From contig CAJKQE010000001.1 in the NCBI GenBank assembly GCA_905201915.1, positions 43,358 through 107,357 on the forward strand: DNA of 64,000 bases, given 5' to 3'. This document shows, piece after piece, positions 52,826 to 62,295 of the stretch; within the stretch, counting starts at the first letter, position 1; every line of letters begins with the position of its first letter. The notes under the pieces are model-generated. The model saw nothing but the letters and a program-made list of their open reading frames with translations, did no database searches and was not told the DNA's origin. The translations under genes and the position numbers were made by a program. This DNA is from an uncultured Lachnospiraceae bacterium. GTDB lineage: Bacteria > Bacillota > Clostridia > Lachnospirales > Lachnospiraceae.

Positions 52826-53725
52826 ATGAAGAAAAAAGGAATTGCATTGCTGCTTGCAGGTGTTATTATGGCATCATGTTCTATGCCTGTTTATGCGGAC
52901 AGAGAGGATGCGAAATTGGATGTTCCCTATATTTCTCTGGGAGCAGATTTGAATGCTCAGGAGAAAGCTTCTGTTTTGAATCTTTTAGGTGTTTCTGAAC
53001 AGGATTTGGGAAATTATACGGTTGCCACCGTTACGAATAAAGATGAGCATACTTATTTAGACTCTTATTTGGATAAGAGTGTTATTGGTTCAAGAGCTCT
53101 TTCTTCTGTTTTGGTAGAAGGAAAGAAGGATGGAAATGGAATTCGTGTGACAACAAAGAATATTACATACTGTACGCCGGGAATGTATGAAAATGCTCTT
53201 GCTACAGCGGGAATTAAGGATGCAGACATTGTGGTAGCAGGCCCGTTTAAAATTTCAGGGACAGCAGCATTAGTAGGTGCTATTAAATCTTATGAAAACA
53301 TGACAGGTGAAGAAGTAAAAAAAGAAAATGTAGAAACTGCTACCAATGAGTTGGTTATTACGGGGCAGATTGCAGAAGATGTAGGAAGTCAGGAAAAGGC
53401 AGAACAGCTTATCGGAGCAATTAAGGGAGAGGTTGTTAGCAGCGGTGTTTCATCCCCGGAAGAAATCAGAGAAATTGTAGACCAGGCTGTAAAAGAGATG
53501 GAAGTAAAGCTTTCTGAAGAAGATCGTCAGGCTATTGTGAAACTGATGGAAAAAATTGAAAATCTGGATTTGGATATTAATAGCTTAAAAGAACAGGCGA
53601 AAAACCTTTACGACAAAATTGAAGATTTGGGATTGAAATTAGATATTAATCAGGAAGAAGTAAAAGGATTTTTTGAAAAAATCATAGAATTCTTTAAGAA
53701 TTTATTCTCTGGTAATCAGGAATAA
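52826..53725 (+). CDS. Exported DUF1002-family protein
   Basis: A 299-residue protein with an N-terminal signal peptide (KKKGIALLLAGVIMASCSMP, VYAD). AAGGAG at 52810 and the ATG at 52826 fix the start (a TTG at 52817 is also in frame). The DUF1002 core runs SLGADLNAQEKASVLNLLGV to AGPFKISGTAALVGAIKSYE, ending with a long helical region (residues about 210-299) that may be a coiled coil. The family is common in Firmicutes and has no established function. Confidence 0.85.
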   Translation: MKKKGIALLLAGVIMASCSMPVYADREDAKLDVPYISLGADLNAQEKASVLNLLGVSEQDLGNYTVATVTNKDEHTYLDSYLDKSVIGSRALSSVLVEGKKDGNGIRVTTKNITYCTPGMYENALATAGIKDADIVVAGPFKISGTAALVGAIKSYENMTGEEVKKENVETATNELVITGQIAEDVGSQEKAEQLIGAIKGEVVSSGVSSPEEIREIVDQAVKEMEVKLSEEDRQAIVKLMEKIENLDLDINSLKEQAKNLYDKIEDLGLKLDINQEEVKGFFEKIIEFFKNLFSGNQE

Positions 53726-53733
53726 CCAGAAAT

Positions 53734-53763
53734 TTGGAGCTGTCGATATGTCGGCAGCTCCAA
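53734..53763 (+). terminator. Hairpin after the DUF1002 gene
   Basis: TTGGAGCTG (53734-53742) pairs with CAGCTCCAA (53755-53763), extended inside by CGA/TCG. No T-run follows, so it may instead protect the transcript end. Confidence 0.5.
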
Positions 53764-53795
53764 GCTATAGATATTTGTCTTTATACAATTCTTTC

Positions 53796-54440
53796 TTATT
53801 TCTTTTCAGAAAATTCTTGTATTTTCTCATTTAGGGAAAGCATACGTCGGTCTAGGTTTGAAACGATATTTGCACATTCCTGAAGTTCTCTGCGAATGTA
53901 ATCTGGTGCGTTTCCTTCAAATTTGTAATAGATTTTATGCTCCAGACTTGCCCAGAAATCCTGTGCAATGGTGCGTATCTGTATTTCTACAATTGTATCT
54001 ACAATACCCTGTGTCAGATGAATAGGAACAGTTACCAGAATATGGTAGCTTTGGTATCCGCTTACTTTTGGATGTGTGATATAGTCTTTTACAGAAACTA
54101 CTTTTAAATCGCTTTGTTTTGTAATCATATCTGCAATTAAATAAATATCAGAAGTGAAAGAGCATATGATACGAATACCTGCAATGTCATTTACGTGTCG
54201 AACCATATTTTCCACACTGGTCTCATATCCGTTCTTTTTCAGCTTGTTTACAATACTGGTGGGAGTTTTGATACGTGATTTAATGTGCTCGATAGGGGTG
54301 TAATGATAAATATGCTGAAATTCATCATTGAGAATATCAATTTTCGTATTAATTTCTTTTAAAGCAGCGTTGTATAGGAACATAAGAGTTTCCCAGCTGT
54401 CTGCATCGTCTTGTTTGATTAATTCTATAATGTTTTCCAT
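53796..54440 (-). CDS. Small alarmone synthetase (RelQ-type GTP pyrophosphokinase)
   Basis: A 214-residue protein with only the RelA/SpoT synthetase domain and no hydrolase or TGS/ACT part. Key segments: IEHIKSRIKTPTSIVNKLKK, VNDIAGIRIICSF, the catalytic Glu in TIVEIQIRTIAQDFWASLEH and KIYYKF. It makes (p)ppGpp or pGpp from ATP and GDP/GTP under stress. The C-terminal helix (VSNLDRRMLSLNEKIQEFS) likely drives tetramer formation. It is the last gene of a minus-strand group but is separated from it by a terminator-like stem. Confidence 0.93.
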   Translation of the reverse strand: MENIIELIKQDDADSWETLMFLYNAALKEINTKIDILNDEFQHIYHYTPIEHIKSRIKTPTSIVNKLKKNGYETSVENMVRHVNDIAGIRIICSFTSDIYLIADMITKQSDLKVVSVKDYITHPKVSGYQSYHILVTVPIHLTQGIVDTIVEIQIRTIAQDFWASLEHKIYYKFEGNAPDYIRRELQECANIVSNLDRRMLSLNEKIQEFSEKK

Positions 54441-54468
54441 TTTTTTGTCCTCGTTAAAACAAATTAAA

Positions 54469-54508
54469 GTCTGCCACTTTCCCTTAGTGTAGCAGAAAAG
54501 TGGCAGAC
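54469..54508 (-). terminator. Terminator between the PfoR-like and alarmone synthetase genes
   Basis: A perfect 12-bp stem, GTCTGCCACTTT (54469-54480) with AAAGTGGCAGAC (54497-54508). On the minus strand it is followed by TTTAATTTGTTTT. Confidence 0.75.
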
Positions 54509-54522
54509 AGTCAAAAAAGATT

Positions 54523-55530
54523 TTACATTGAACAAAGAAGCATGTCTTGAGATTTGATGAAATTTAATCTGCGCATGCCGTTTGCTATAAATAGTGTAAG
54601 GACGCCCGGAAGGATAAAATGCAGCAGAAGGATTTTGAAAAATACTATCTGAGGAGATTCTACTGTTATCATAGTCTCCCAAGTGGTAATTTGTCCGGCA
54701 AGCCCCATAGTGCCAAGACCGGAGCCTAAGGAAGAATTTTGCATTTTTCCTATGAAAACGCTTACAGGACCTAAAATGGCGCTGGAAATTATGGAAGGCA
54801 ATAGAAGTAATGGATTTTTTAAAACATTTGGGAGTAAAAACAGGGGTGTTCCTGCTCCGATAGAAAGAAGTCCTGAAAAACCATTTTCTTGATAGCTTGC
54901 AACAGCCATTCCTACCATACTACAACAGCATCCGATTGTCGCTGCACCGGCAGCAAGTCCTGATAATCCCAACATAGAACCAAGGGCAAGAGTATTTATA
55001 GGAAAAATAATGGCGATTCCCATGAGTATAGAAACTACCATTCCCATGAGAAAAGGCTGCTGTTGAGTTCCCCAATTTATCCAGTTTCCCAGCTGTTCTA
55101 TGAGCTGATTAACAGGAGGACTAATCCAAATTCCTACAAGCCCTCCGCATAAAATTCCGGTAAGAGGACATAGAATTAGGTCGAAGCTGGTTTTGCCGGA
55201 TAAAAGACGGGAAAGTTCAATAGCTGTAAATGCAGCTAAAAAAGCTCCCAGAAATTGACCCGGACCAGAGGTGCCTCCTGCCATGCCGGCGATACCAGCG
55301 CAAAGTACAACAAGAGGCTCTTCATGAAGTCGGCAGGCAATACCAACTCCGATACCTACACCTGTAAGGGAGATAGCAATATCACCCAGATGAGTAAGGG
55401 CATTGCCAAAATCACCGGGAAAAAACCCGGCAATTTGTTGAAAAATACTTCCTAATACCCACGTGACAAAGATACCGCAGGCCATTCCATGAATTCCTTC
55501 TATGAAAAATCGTTGGAATAAGCGTCTCAT
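54523..55530 (-). CDS. PTS EIIC-like membrane protein (PfoR family)
   Basis: A 335-residue protein with about eight to ten hydrophobic segments and many Gly-rich turns (GGLVGIWISPPVNQLIEQLG, GLSGLAAGAATIGCCCSMVG). It fits the EIIC_2/PfoR family (PF13303), which lacks linked EIIA and EIIB parts and whose sugar is generally unknown. Its ATG overlaps the stop of the S1 gene by 4 bases, so they are coupled. The FFIEGIHGMACGIFVTWVLG start is typical of the family. Confidence 0.85.
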   Translation of the reverse strand: MRRLFQRFFIEGIHGMACGIFVTWVLGSIFQQIAGFFPGDFGNALTHLGDIAISLTGVGIGVGIACRLHEEPLVVLCAGIAGMAGGTSGPGQFLGAFLAAFTAIELSRLLSGKTSFDLILCPLTGILCGGLVGIWISPPVNQLIEQLGNWINWGTQQQPFLMGMVVSILMGIAIIFPINTLALGSMLGLSGLAAGAATIGCCCSMVGMAVASYQENGFSGLLSIGAGTPLFLLPNVLKNPLLLLPSIISSAILGPVSVFIGKMQNSSLGSGLGTMGLAGQITTWETMITVESPQIVFFKILLLHFILPGVLTLFIANGMRRLNFIKSQDMLLCSM

Positions 55531-56228
55531 AGTTTCAGATTTTTAAATAAGGAGCCTAAAGAAGTTGAAATTTCTTCACTTTCCGGTAATTCGTAATCTG
55601 GCTCTTCCTCTTTTTCTTCGATAATTTCAGTGAGAGCTTTGATACTTAAACTGATTTTTCCGTCTTCATTTTTAATTACTTTTGCTTTTACTGTATCACC
55701 AATATTTAAAACGGCCTTCGGTGATTTAATTCTTTTCTCGGAAATCTGAGAAATGTGTACAAGTCCGGATATTCCATTGCCTAAATCGATGAAAGCACCA
55801 TAAGTTTGTAAGGACTCTACAGTTCCTTCTACAATGCTTCCTACTTTAATATCATCGATTTTACTACGTTTTTCAGCGTCAGCTTTTTCTTTTAAGATTT
55901 CTTTAGCAGAGAGCACAAGACGGTTTTCTTGCTCATCTACTTCGAAGACTCTTACAGTGATTGTCTTCTTTAAGTAATCTTCTGGATTTTCCACATAATT
56001 TAAAGCGAGTTTAGAAACAGGAATAAAAGCACGGATGCCTTCTACATAAGCGATGGCACCGCCCTTTACAATACCTTCTACAGATACTTCAAATTCTGTT
56101 TTGTCTTCTTTCATCTGCTCTAATTTGTCCCATATAAGCATATCATCATCGCGGAAGTCAGAGAAAGATGCATCAATTTCTTTCATGTAGTCTTCCATAG
56201 TTTCCTGTTTTTTCATTTCTTCTGACAT
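55527..56228 (-). CDS. S1-domain RNA-binding protein
   Basis: A 233-residue protein with two S1 folds. The first spans about residues 37-105 (EVSVEGIVKGGAIAYVEGIR) and the second about 120-195 (VGSIVEGTVESLQTYGAFID, then LGNGISGLVHISQ), followed by an acidic tail. GGAGG fixes the ATG at 56228 although the frame is open to 56279. It resembles ribosomal protein S1-like or YlmH/CvfB-type regulators of translation, but is shorter than S1. It binds RNA; targets are unknown. Confidence 0.88.
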   Translation of the reverse strand: MSEEMKKQETMEDYMKEIDASFSDFRDDDMLIWDKLEQMKEDKTEFEVSVEGIVKGGAIAYVEGIRAFIPVSKLALNYVENPEDYLKKTITVRVFEVDEQENRLVLSAKEILKEKADAEKRSKIDDIKVGSIVEGTVESLQTYGAFIDLGNGISGLVHISQISEKRIKSPKAVLNIGDTVKAKVIKNEDGKISLSIKALTEIIEEKEEEPDYELPESEEISTSLGSLFKNLKL

Positions 56229-56343
56229 TGCAATACCTCCATGTTTTAAATTTTGGATTAAGTATATCATAATTGCCATTGATTTAGAAGTATGTTACTA
56301 TAAAAACAGATAGAACTGCAGTATAAGCAGAAAGGAAAGAAGA

Positions 56344-58002
56344 ATGGGAAAGCAAGGGAAAATATACATAATCGGACATAAAAATCCAGATACAGACTCT
56401 ATTTGTTCGGCAATAGCCTATGCAGATATTAAGAATAGAATGAGTAATGGCAATCGTTATGCGGCAAAGAGAGCAGGACAGATAAATGAAGAAACAGAAT
56501 ATGTGTTAAAACGCTTTGGTGTAGAAGCACCGGGATACTTGTCGGATGTTGGAACCCAGGTAAAGGATATGGATATTCGTGAAACTCCGGGAGTTCCAAA
56601 CAGCATTTCCATTAAAGATGCATGGGCGATTATGAAGGAGAGCAGTGCAGTAACATTGCCTATTACCAAAGAAGACGGACAACTGGAAGGGTTGATTACT
56701 ACAGGAGATATTGCGAAATCCTACATGGATGCCCATAATAATTATTTCCTTTCCAATGCCAGAACCCAGTACAGAAGTATTGCCAATACAGTAGAAGGCG
56801 TTGTTGTGACAGGAAACTCTCATGGGTATTTTGTAAAGGGAAAGGTAGTAATCGGTGCAGCAAATCCAGATAAATTAGGAGATTTTCTGGAAGAAGATGA
56901 TTTGGTTATTTTAGGAGATAGGCATGAAGATCATTTATGTGCAATTCAGGAAAATGTAAGCTGCATAATCGTGTGTAATCATGCCAGAGTATCAGAGGAT
57001 ATCATTGAGGCAGCGGATCGAAATCAATGTGTCATTATCCAATCTGCTCTTGATACCTTTACAGTAGCGAGACTTATTAATCAAAGTATTCCTGTGAAAC
57101 ATATCATGAAAAAGGAAAATTTGATTACGTTTCAGACAGATGACTTTACAGACGATGTAAAGGACATTATGGTAAAAAACAGACATAGAGCATTTCCGGT
57201 GGTAAATAAGCATGGCAAGTATATAGGAACGGTTTCCCGCCGTAATTTGCTGGGAATGAAAAAGAAACAGTTGATTTTGGTAGACCATAATGAAAAGACA
57301 CAGGCAGTAGATAATATTGACGCAGCTGAAATATTGGAAATTATTGACCATCACAGATTGGGTTCTCTGGAAACTTTACAGCCTGTAATGTTCCGTAATC
57401 AGCCTGTAGGGTGTACAGCAACGATTATGTATCAGATTTATGTGGAGAAAGCACTGGAAATTAGTCCGTCGATAGCAGGTCTTTTGTGTTCTGCTATTAT
57501 TTCGGATACGTTAATGTTTCGTTCGCCTACATGTACTTCTTCAGATAAAATGGCTGCAGGGGCACTGGCTTTAATTGCCGGAATTAGTATAGAAGAACAT
57601 GCAAAAGAGATGTTTACTGCAGGAAGTAATTTGAGAGGAAAAACTACAGAGGTTATTTTTTATCAGGACTTTAAACGATTTACAGCGGATACAGTTAATT
57701 TTGGTGTAGGACAGATTAGTTCCATGAATGAGGATGAACTGAAAGACTTAAAGAAACGATTAATTCCATTTATGGAACATGAGTGCGGAAAGAATGGAAT
57801 TTCTATGGTATTTTTTATGCTGACTAATATTTTGGACGAATCTTCTGAGATTATATGTTACGGAGAAGGCAGTGGAAAGCTGGTGAAAGAAGCTTTTGAA
57901 GTACAGGAAACGGATGGTGGTTATGTACTGCCTGGTGTGGTATCCAGAAAGAAACAGTTGATACCTGCATTTATAGGGACTTTGCAGCAGAATGGAAATT
58001 AG
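56344..58002 (+). CDS. Manganese-dependent inorganic pyrophosphatase with CBS and DRTGG insert
   Basis: A 552-residue family II pyrophosphatase. The DHH domain starts IYIIGHKNPDTDSICSAIAY. A regulatory insert of CBS (KDAWAIMKESSAVTLPITKE), DRTGG-like and second CBS (VKDIMVKNRHRAFPVVNKHG) domains interrupts it. The DHH core then resumes at ILVDHNEKTQA and LEIIDHHRLGSLET, and a DHHA2 domain closes it. Such enzymes are inhibited by AMP/ADP and activated by diadenosine polyphosphates through the CBS pair. It removes pyrophosphate in the cytoplasm. AGAAAGGAAAGA precedes the ATG. Confidence 0.93.
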   Translation: MGKQGKIYIIGHKNPDTDSICSAIAYADIKNRMSNGNRYAAKRAGQINEETEYVLKRFGVEAPGYLSDVGTQVKDMDIRETPGVPNSISIKDAWAIMKESSAVTLPITKEDGQLEGLITTGDIAKSYMDAHNNYFLSNARTQYRSIANTVEGVVVTGNSHGYFVKGKVVIGAANPDKLGDFLEEDDLVILGDRHEDHLCAIQENVSCIIVCNHARVSEDIIEAADRNQCVIIQSALDTFTVARLINQSIPVKHIMKKENLITFQTDDFTDDVKDIMVKNRHRAFPVVNKHGKYIGTVSRRNLLGMKKKQLILVDHNEKTQAVDNIDAAEILEIIDHHRLGSLETLQPVMFRNQPVGCTATIMYQIYVEKALEISPSIAGLLCSAIISDTLMFRSPTCTSSDKMAAGALALIAGISIEEHAKEMFTAGSNLRGKTTEVIFYQDFKRFTADTVNFGVGQISSMNEDELKDLKKRLIPFMEHECGKNGISMVFFMLTNILDESSEIICYGEGSGKLVKEAFEVQETDGGYVLPGVVSRKKQLIPAFIGTLQQNGN

Positions 58003-58020
58003 TTTTGAAAGGAAACGAAA

Positions 58021-58614
58021 ATGAGTAAAATTGAATGGAAACCAGGAAATATGCTTTATCCTCTTCCAGTGGTAATGGTAAGTGTGGCAGACGAAGAAGG
58101 AAGAGATAATATTATAACAGTGGCATGGGCAGGAACAGTATGTACAAATCCGCCTATGGTGTCTATTTCTGTGAGACCGGAGAGATATTCTTATCGTATG
58201 ATAGAAGAAACTAAAGAATTTGTGATTAATCTCACCACAGAAAAATTAGCTTATGCAACAGACTACTGTGGGGTGAAATCCGGACGAGATGTGGATAAAT
58301 TTAAAGAGGCACATTTAACCAGGGAAGCAGCTTCTCATGTGGGAGCGCCCATGATAAAAGAATCACCGGTTTCCATTGAGTGTCGTGTAAGGGAAGTGCA
58401 GGAGTACGGAAGTCACAATGTATTTACAGCGGATGTTCTGGCTGTGCATGTGGATGACCAGTACATGGATGAAAAAGGAAAGTTTGATTTGGCTATGTCA
58501 AATCCTATTGTATATTCTCATGGAGAATATTATGGGTTAGGAAAAAAATTAGGAACTTTTGGGTATAGTATTAAGAAAAAAAGAAAGAAAAAACAGAAGA
58601 AACAGGGGAAATGA
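58021..58614 (+). CDS. Flavin reductase-like domain protein
   Basis: A 197-residue FMN-binding split-barrel protein of the flavin-reductase family. WKPGNMLYPLPVVMVSVADE, NIITVAWAGTVCTNPPMVSI and SVRPERYSYRMIEETKEFVI are the family core, and FVINLTTEKLAYATDYCG follows. The tail is a run of Lys and Arg (KKKRKKKQKKQGK), which is unusual and might bind nucleic acid or membranes. It lies 18 bases after the pyrophosphatase gene and overlaps or abuts aroK. The physiological substrate is unknown. Confidence 0.88.
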   Translation: MSKIEWKPGNMLYPLPVVMVSVADEEGRDNIITVAWAGTVCTNPPMVSISVRPERYSYRMIEETKEFVINLTTEKLAYATDYCGVKSGRDVDKFKEAHLTREAASHVGAPMIKESPVSIECRVREVQEYGSHNVFTADVLAVHVDDQYMDEKGKFDLAMSNPIVYSHGEYYGLGKKLGTFGYSIKKKRKKKQKKQGK

Positions 58615-58616
58615 GT

Positions 58617-59114
58617 ATGAAGAATATTACACTGATTGGAATGCCCGGTGTAGGAAAGAGTACGGTAGGTGTTATTCTGGCTAAGGTACTGGGATATGAA
58701 TTTGTAGATTCAGACCTGTTAATTCAAAAGTCTGAAAATATGCTTTTGCGTGAAATTATTGCAAGGGATGGACAGGATGGTTTCTTGAAAATCGAGAACA
58801 AAGTAAACGCTTCTATTGAGACGGAAAAATCAGTAATTGCCACCGGGGGAAGTGTGGTGTACTGTGCTGAGGCTATGGAACATTTGAAAAAAATCAGTAA
58901 GGTAGTATATCTAAAACTGGAGTATAAAGAACTGAAAAAACGCTTAGGAAATCTTAAAGGCAGAGGAGTAGTTCTTAGAGATGGACAGACTTTGAAAGAT
59001 TTATATGATGAGCGTACACCTCTTTATGAAAAATACGCAGATATTATAGTTGATGAAAAAAATCTTGATGTAGAAGGAACTTTACAGAAAATTCTCGAAA
59101 ATATTGCTGAATAA
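58617..59114 (+). CDS. aroK: Shikimate kinase
   Basis: A 165-residue P-loop kinase. Two ATGs are close (58611 and 58617); AGGGG at 58604-58608 fits the second better. Walker A is IGMPGVGKSTVG; VDSDLLIQK carries the Asp that binds shikimate, IATGGSVVY the Gly-Gly loop, and GRGVVLRDGQTLKDLYDERT the lid and adenine-binding Arg. It phosphorylates shikimate in the aromatic pathway. No other aro gene is nearby. Confidence 0.9.
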   Translation: MKNITLIGMPGVGKSTVGVILAKVLGYEFVDSDLLIQKSENMLLREIIARDGQDGFLKIENKVNASIETEKSVIATGGSVVYCAEAMEHLKKISKVVYLKLEYKELKKRLGNLKGRGVVLRDGQTLKDLYDERTPLYEKYADIIVDEKNLDVEGTLQKILENIAE

Positions 59115-59345
59115 TTGTCAGCAGATCTTTAGAAAACTGTGGAGAAACGGGAAAATACGGATTTTTATTTACAAATTCATATATCTGTTATAATATAATG
59201 GATAAGCCATAAAATAGTATTGAGAAAGTATTGCAAATAGACCTGAGTTCGAGATGGCTTTATAACAATAGATAAAACCTGTGACAGACAGGTAGACATA
59301 GATTTAGACAGGTAAAATTTACCTGGGAAAACAAGAGGTGTGTAT

Positions 59346-60638
59346 ATGGAACAGTATATCATTAAGGGTGGAAATCCATTAGTCGGTGAAGTGGAAATTG
59401 GCGGTGCCAAAAATGCAGCTCTGGCTATACTGGCAGCAGCAATCATGACGGATGAAACGGTACACATTGAAAATTTACCAGATGTTCGTGATATTAATGT
59501 GTTATTAGAAGCAATTAAAGAGATTGGTGCTACCGTTGACCGCATTGGACCTACAGAAGTAAAGATTGCGGGAGCAACTATTGGAAATATTACTGTTGAG
59601 TATGAATATATTAAGAAAATCAGAGCGTCCTATTATTTGTTGGGGGCTCTTTTAGGCAAATATAAAAATGCAGAAGTTCCCCTTCCGGGAGGCTGTAATA
59701 TAGGAAGTCGTCCGATTGACCAGCATTTGAAAGGTTTTCGGGCTCTTGGTGCGTCTGTAGATATTATCCATGGCGCAGTAGTAGCAAAGGCAGATCACCT
59801 TACAGGTAAACATATTTTCATGGATATGGTGTCTGTAGGTGCAACAATCAATGTTATGATGGCAGCTGCAATGGCACAGGGAAATACTACCATTGAAAAT
59901 GCAGCGAGAGAGCCTCATGTTGTAGATGTTGCAAACTTCCTTAACAGCATGGGAGCGAATATTAAAGGGGCCGGTACAGATGTAATTCGTATTCAGGGAG
60001 TGGACAAGCTTCATGGTACTACTTATTCCATTATTCCGGATCAGATTGAAGCAGGAACCTTCATGTGTGCAGCAGCAGCAACCATGGGGGATATTATGGT
60101 GAAAAATGTTATTCCAAAACATTTGGAAGCGACTGCAGCGAAGTTAGAAGAAATCGGATGTCAAGTAGAGGAATTCGATGATGCAGTACGTGTTGTAGCT
60201 AATAAACGTTTAAAACGCACAAATGTAAAAACAATGCCATATCCGGGTTATCCTACAGATATGCAGCCTCAGTTTGCCGTAGCATTGACTTTGGCAGAGG
60301 GGACAAGTATTGTAACAGAAAGTATTTTTGAAAATCGTTTTAAATATGCAGATGAGCTTACCAGAATGGGAGCGAATATTAAGGTAGAGGGAAATACTGC
60401 CATTATTGATGGTGTGCAGAAGCTTGCAGGAGCAAGAGTCAGTGCGCCGGATTTGAGAGCGGGAGCAGCTCTTGTTATTGCTGGCTTAGCGGCTGAAGGT
60501 ATTACGATTGTAGACGATATTGTTTATATCCAAAGAGGCTATGAACGTTTTGAGGAAAAGCTCAGAAGTCTTGGCGCTGAAATTGAGAAGGTTTCCAGTG
60601 AAAAGGAAATTAAGAAATTCCAGCTTCGAGTAGGCTGA
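59346..60638 (+). CDS. murA: UDP-N-acetylglucosamine 1-carboxyvinyltransferase
   Basis: A 430-residue MurA, full length. AAGAGGTG fits the ATG at 59346 (a GTG at 59340 overlaps it). GGNPLVGEVEIGGAKNAALA opens the fold, and the catalytic Cys is present in PLPGGCNIGSRPIDQH, so it should be fosfomycin-sensitive. PGYPTDMQPQFAVALTLAEG and DLRAGAALVIAGLAAEG are conserved later motifs. It catalyses the first committed step of peptidoglycan synthesis. A TATAAT-containing promoter region lies about 150 bases upstream (59190-59197). Confidence 0.96.
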   Translation: MEQYIIKGGNPLVGEVEIGGAKNAALAILAAAIMTDETVHIENLPDVRDINVLLEAIKEIGATVDRIGPTEVKIAGATIGNITVEYEYIKKIRASYYLLGALLGKYKNAEVPLPGGCNIGSRPIDQHLKGFRALGASVDIIHGAVVAKADHLTGKHIFMDMVSVGATINVMMAAAMAQGNTTIENAAREPHVVDVANFLNSMGANIKGAGTDVIRIQGVDKLHGTTYSIIPDQIEAGTFMCAAAATMGDIMVKNVIPKHLEATAAKLEEIGCQVEEFDDAVRVVANKRLKRTNVKTMPYPGYPTDMQPQFAVALTLAEGTSIVTESIFENRFKYADELTRMGANIKVEGNTAIIDGVQKLAGARVSAPDLRAGAALVIAGLAAEGITIVDDIVYIQRGYERFEEKLRSLGAEIEKVSSEKEIKKFQLRVG

Positions 60639-60659
60639 TAGATTTTTTAGAAAAAATGC

Positions 60660-60688
60660 TTGACGAATAATAGGAAAAGCGTTATCGT
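60660..60688 (+). promoter_or_regulatory. metK promoter
   Basis: TTGACG (60660-60665), 17-base spacer, TATCGT (60683-60688), upstream of the riboswitch. Confidence 0.6.
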
Positions 60689-60725
60689 AGTAGTGTTAAA
60701 TGGAAAATTAGAAATGTTATATTTT

Positions 60726-60824
60726 CTCTTATTCAGAGTGATGGAGATACAAAGGATCTGTGAAGTCACGGCAACCCCGCATAGCGGAAGGTGCCAACCT
60801 GAGCGAGTAATCGAACAATAAGAG
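60726..60824 (+). ncRNA. SAM-I riboswitch (S-box)
   Basis: The P1 stem pairs CTCTTATT (60726-60733) with AATAAGAG (60817-60824). Inside are the conserved S-box parts: CAGAGTGATGGAG, then GTGAAGTCACGGCAACC, AAGGTGCCAACCTGAGCGAG and GAACAATAAGAG. It precedes metK, a classic target. With SAM bound the downstream terminator forms. Confidence 0.93.
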
Positions 60825-60847
60825 GATTCATTTTATGGAAAGTATAT

Positions 60848-60873
60848 GAGTCCGCTTTGTCGGGCTCTTTTTC
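60848..60873 (+). terminator. Riboswitch-controlled terminator
   Basis: GAGTCCG (60848) pairs with CGGGCTC (ends 60868, one wobble), followed by TTTTT. It is the expression platform of the SAM-I switch. Confidence 0.85.
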
Positions 60874-60930
60874 ATTGTACTACGACAAAAATGCAAGAGA
60901 AAATATAAACTCAAGAAAAGGAGAAAACAC

Positions 60931-62118
60931 ATGGAAAAAAGATTATTTACTTCTGAATCTGTAACTGAAGGTCATCCAGATAAGATGTGCGATGCGATTT
61001 CTGATGCGATTTTAGATGCACTTATGGAAAAAGATCCAATGAGCCGTGTTGCTTGTGAAACAGCAACAACAACAGGTGTTGTTATGGTTATGGGTGAGAT
61101 TACAACAAGTGCTTATGTAGATATTCCAAAGATTGTAAGAGATACTGTAAGAGAAATTGGCTATACAAGAGCAAAATATGGATTTGATGCAGATACTTGC
61201 GGTGTTATTACTACAATAGATGAGCAGTCAGCAGATATTGCTCTGGGTGTAGATAAAGCTTTAGAAGCAAAAGAAAATAAAATGTCTGAAGAAGAAATTG
61301 ATGCAATCGGTGCCGGAGATCAGGGTATGATGTTCGGATTTGCAACAGATGAAACAGAAGAATTTATGCCATATCCAATTGCTCTGGCTCATAAATTGGC
61401 ATTACAGCTTACAAAAGTGCGTAAAGATGGTGTACTTACTTATTTAAGACCAGATGGAAAAACACAGGTAACTGTAGAATACGATGAAAATGATAAACCA
61501 ATGCGTTTAGATGCAGTGGTACTGTCTACACAGCATGATCCAGAAGTGACACAGGAACAAATTCATGCGGATATTAAGAAATATGTTTTTGATCCAATTC
61601 TTCCGGCAGATATGGTGGATGATGAAACAAAATTCTTTATCAATCCAACAGGACGTTTTGTAATTGGTGGTCCTCACGGGGATAGTGGATTGACAGGACG
61701 TAAAATCATTGTAGATACTTACGGTGGATATGCACGTCACGGCGGCGGTGCTTTCTCAGGTAAAGACTGTACAAAGGTAGACCGCTCTGCAGCTTATGCA
61801 GCTCGATATGTGGCGAAAAATATTGTAGCAGCAGGTTTGGCAAAGAAATGTGAAATTCAGTTGTCTTATGCAATCGGTGTAGCACATCCAACTTCTATCA
61901 TGGTTGATACTTTTGGAACAGGAAAGCTTTCTGATACACGTTTAGTAGAAATTATTCGAGAAAACTTTGATTTAAGACCTGCAGGAATTATTAAAATGCT
62001 GGATTTACGCCGTCCAATTTATAAACAGACAGCAGCTTACGGACATTTTGGAAGAAATGATTTGAATCTGCCTTGGGAAAAATTAGATAGAGTGGAAGAT
62101 TTAAAGAAATATTTATAA
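60931..62118 (+). CDS. metK: S-adenosylmethionine synthetase
   Basis: A 395-residue MetK. FTSESVTEGHPDKMCDAISD opens the N-terminal domain, GAGDQGMMFGFATDE is the signature hexapeptide region, and GGAFSGKDCTKVDRSAAYAA the phosphate-binding loop. It makes SAM from methionine and ATP. AAAGGAG precedes the ATG. Expression is controlled by the SAM-I riboswitch in its leader. Confidence 0.98.
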   Translation: MEKRLFTSESVTEGHPDKMCDAISDAILDALMEKDPMSRVACETATTTGVVMVMGEITTSAYVDIPKIVRDTVREIGYTRAKYGFDADTCGVITTIDEQSADIALGVDKALEAKENKMSEEEIDAIGAGDQGMMFGFATDETEEFMPYPIALAHKLALQLTKVRKDGVLTYLRPDGKTQVTVEYDENDKPMRLDAVVLSTQHDPEVTQEQIHADIKKYVFDPILPADMVDDETKFFINPTGRFVIGGPHGDSGLTGRKIIVDTYGGYARHGGGAFSGKDCTKVDRSAAYAARYVAKNIVAAGLAKKCEIQLSYAIGVAHPTSIMVDTFGTGKLSDTRLVEIIRENFDLRPAGIIKMLDLRRPIYKQTAAYGHFGRNDLNLPWEKLDRVEDLKKYL

Positions 62119-62145
62119 GATGTTTATAAAAATAGGATTTTTTAT

Positions 62146-62178
62146 GTCGGACTGTTTCATTAACAGTCCGACTTTTTC
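62146..62178 (+). terminator. Terminator of metK
   Basis: GTCGGACTGTT (62146-62156) pairs perfectly with AACAGTCCGAC (62162-62172), followed by TTTTTC. Confidence 0.9.
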
Positions 62179-62226
62179 TATTTTATGCCGAAAGTATTAA
62201 ACTTGTGTGTATATTAAGAAATAAGG

Positions 62227-62255
62227 TTGAAATTACCAGAAACTTGTAATAGGAT
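62227..62255 (+). promoter_or_regulatory. Promoter of the L,D-transpeptidase gene
   Basis: TTGAAA (62227-62232), 17-base spacer, TAGGAT (62250-62255). Confidence 0.45.
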
Positions 62256-62295
62256 AACAATATAAAAATAAAATAGGATAGCGGGAGGAAAAAGA

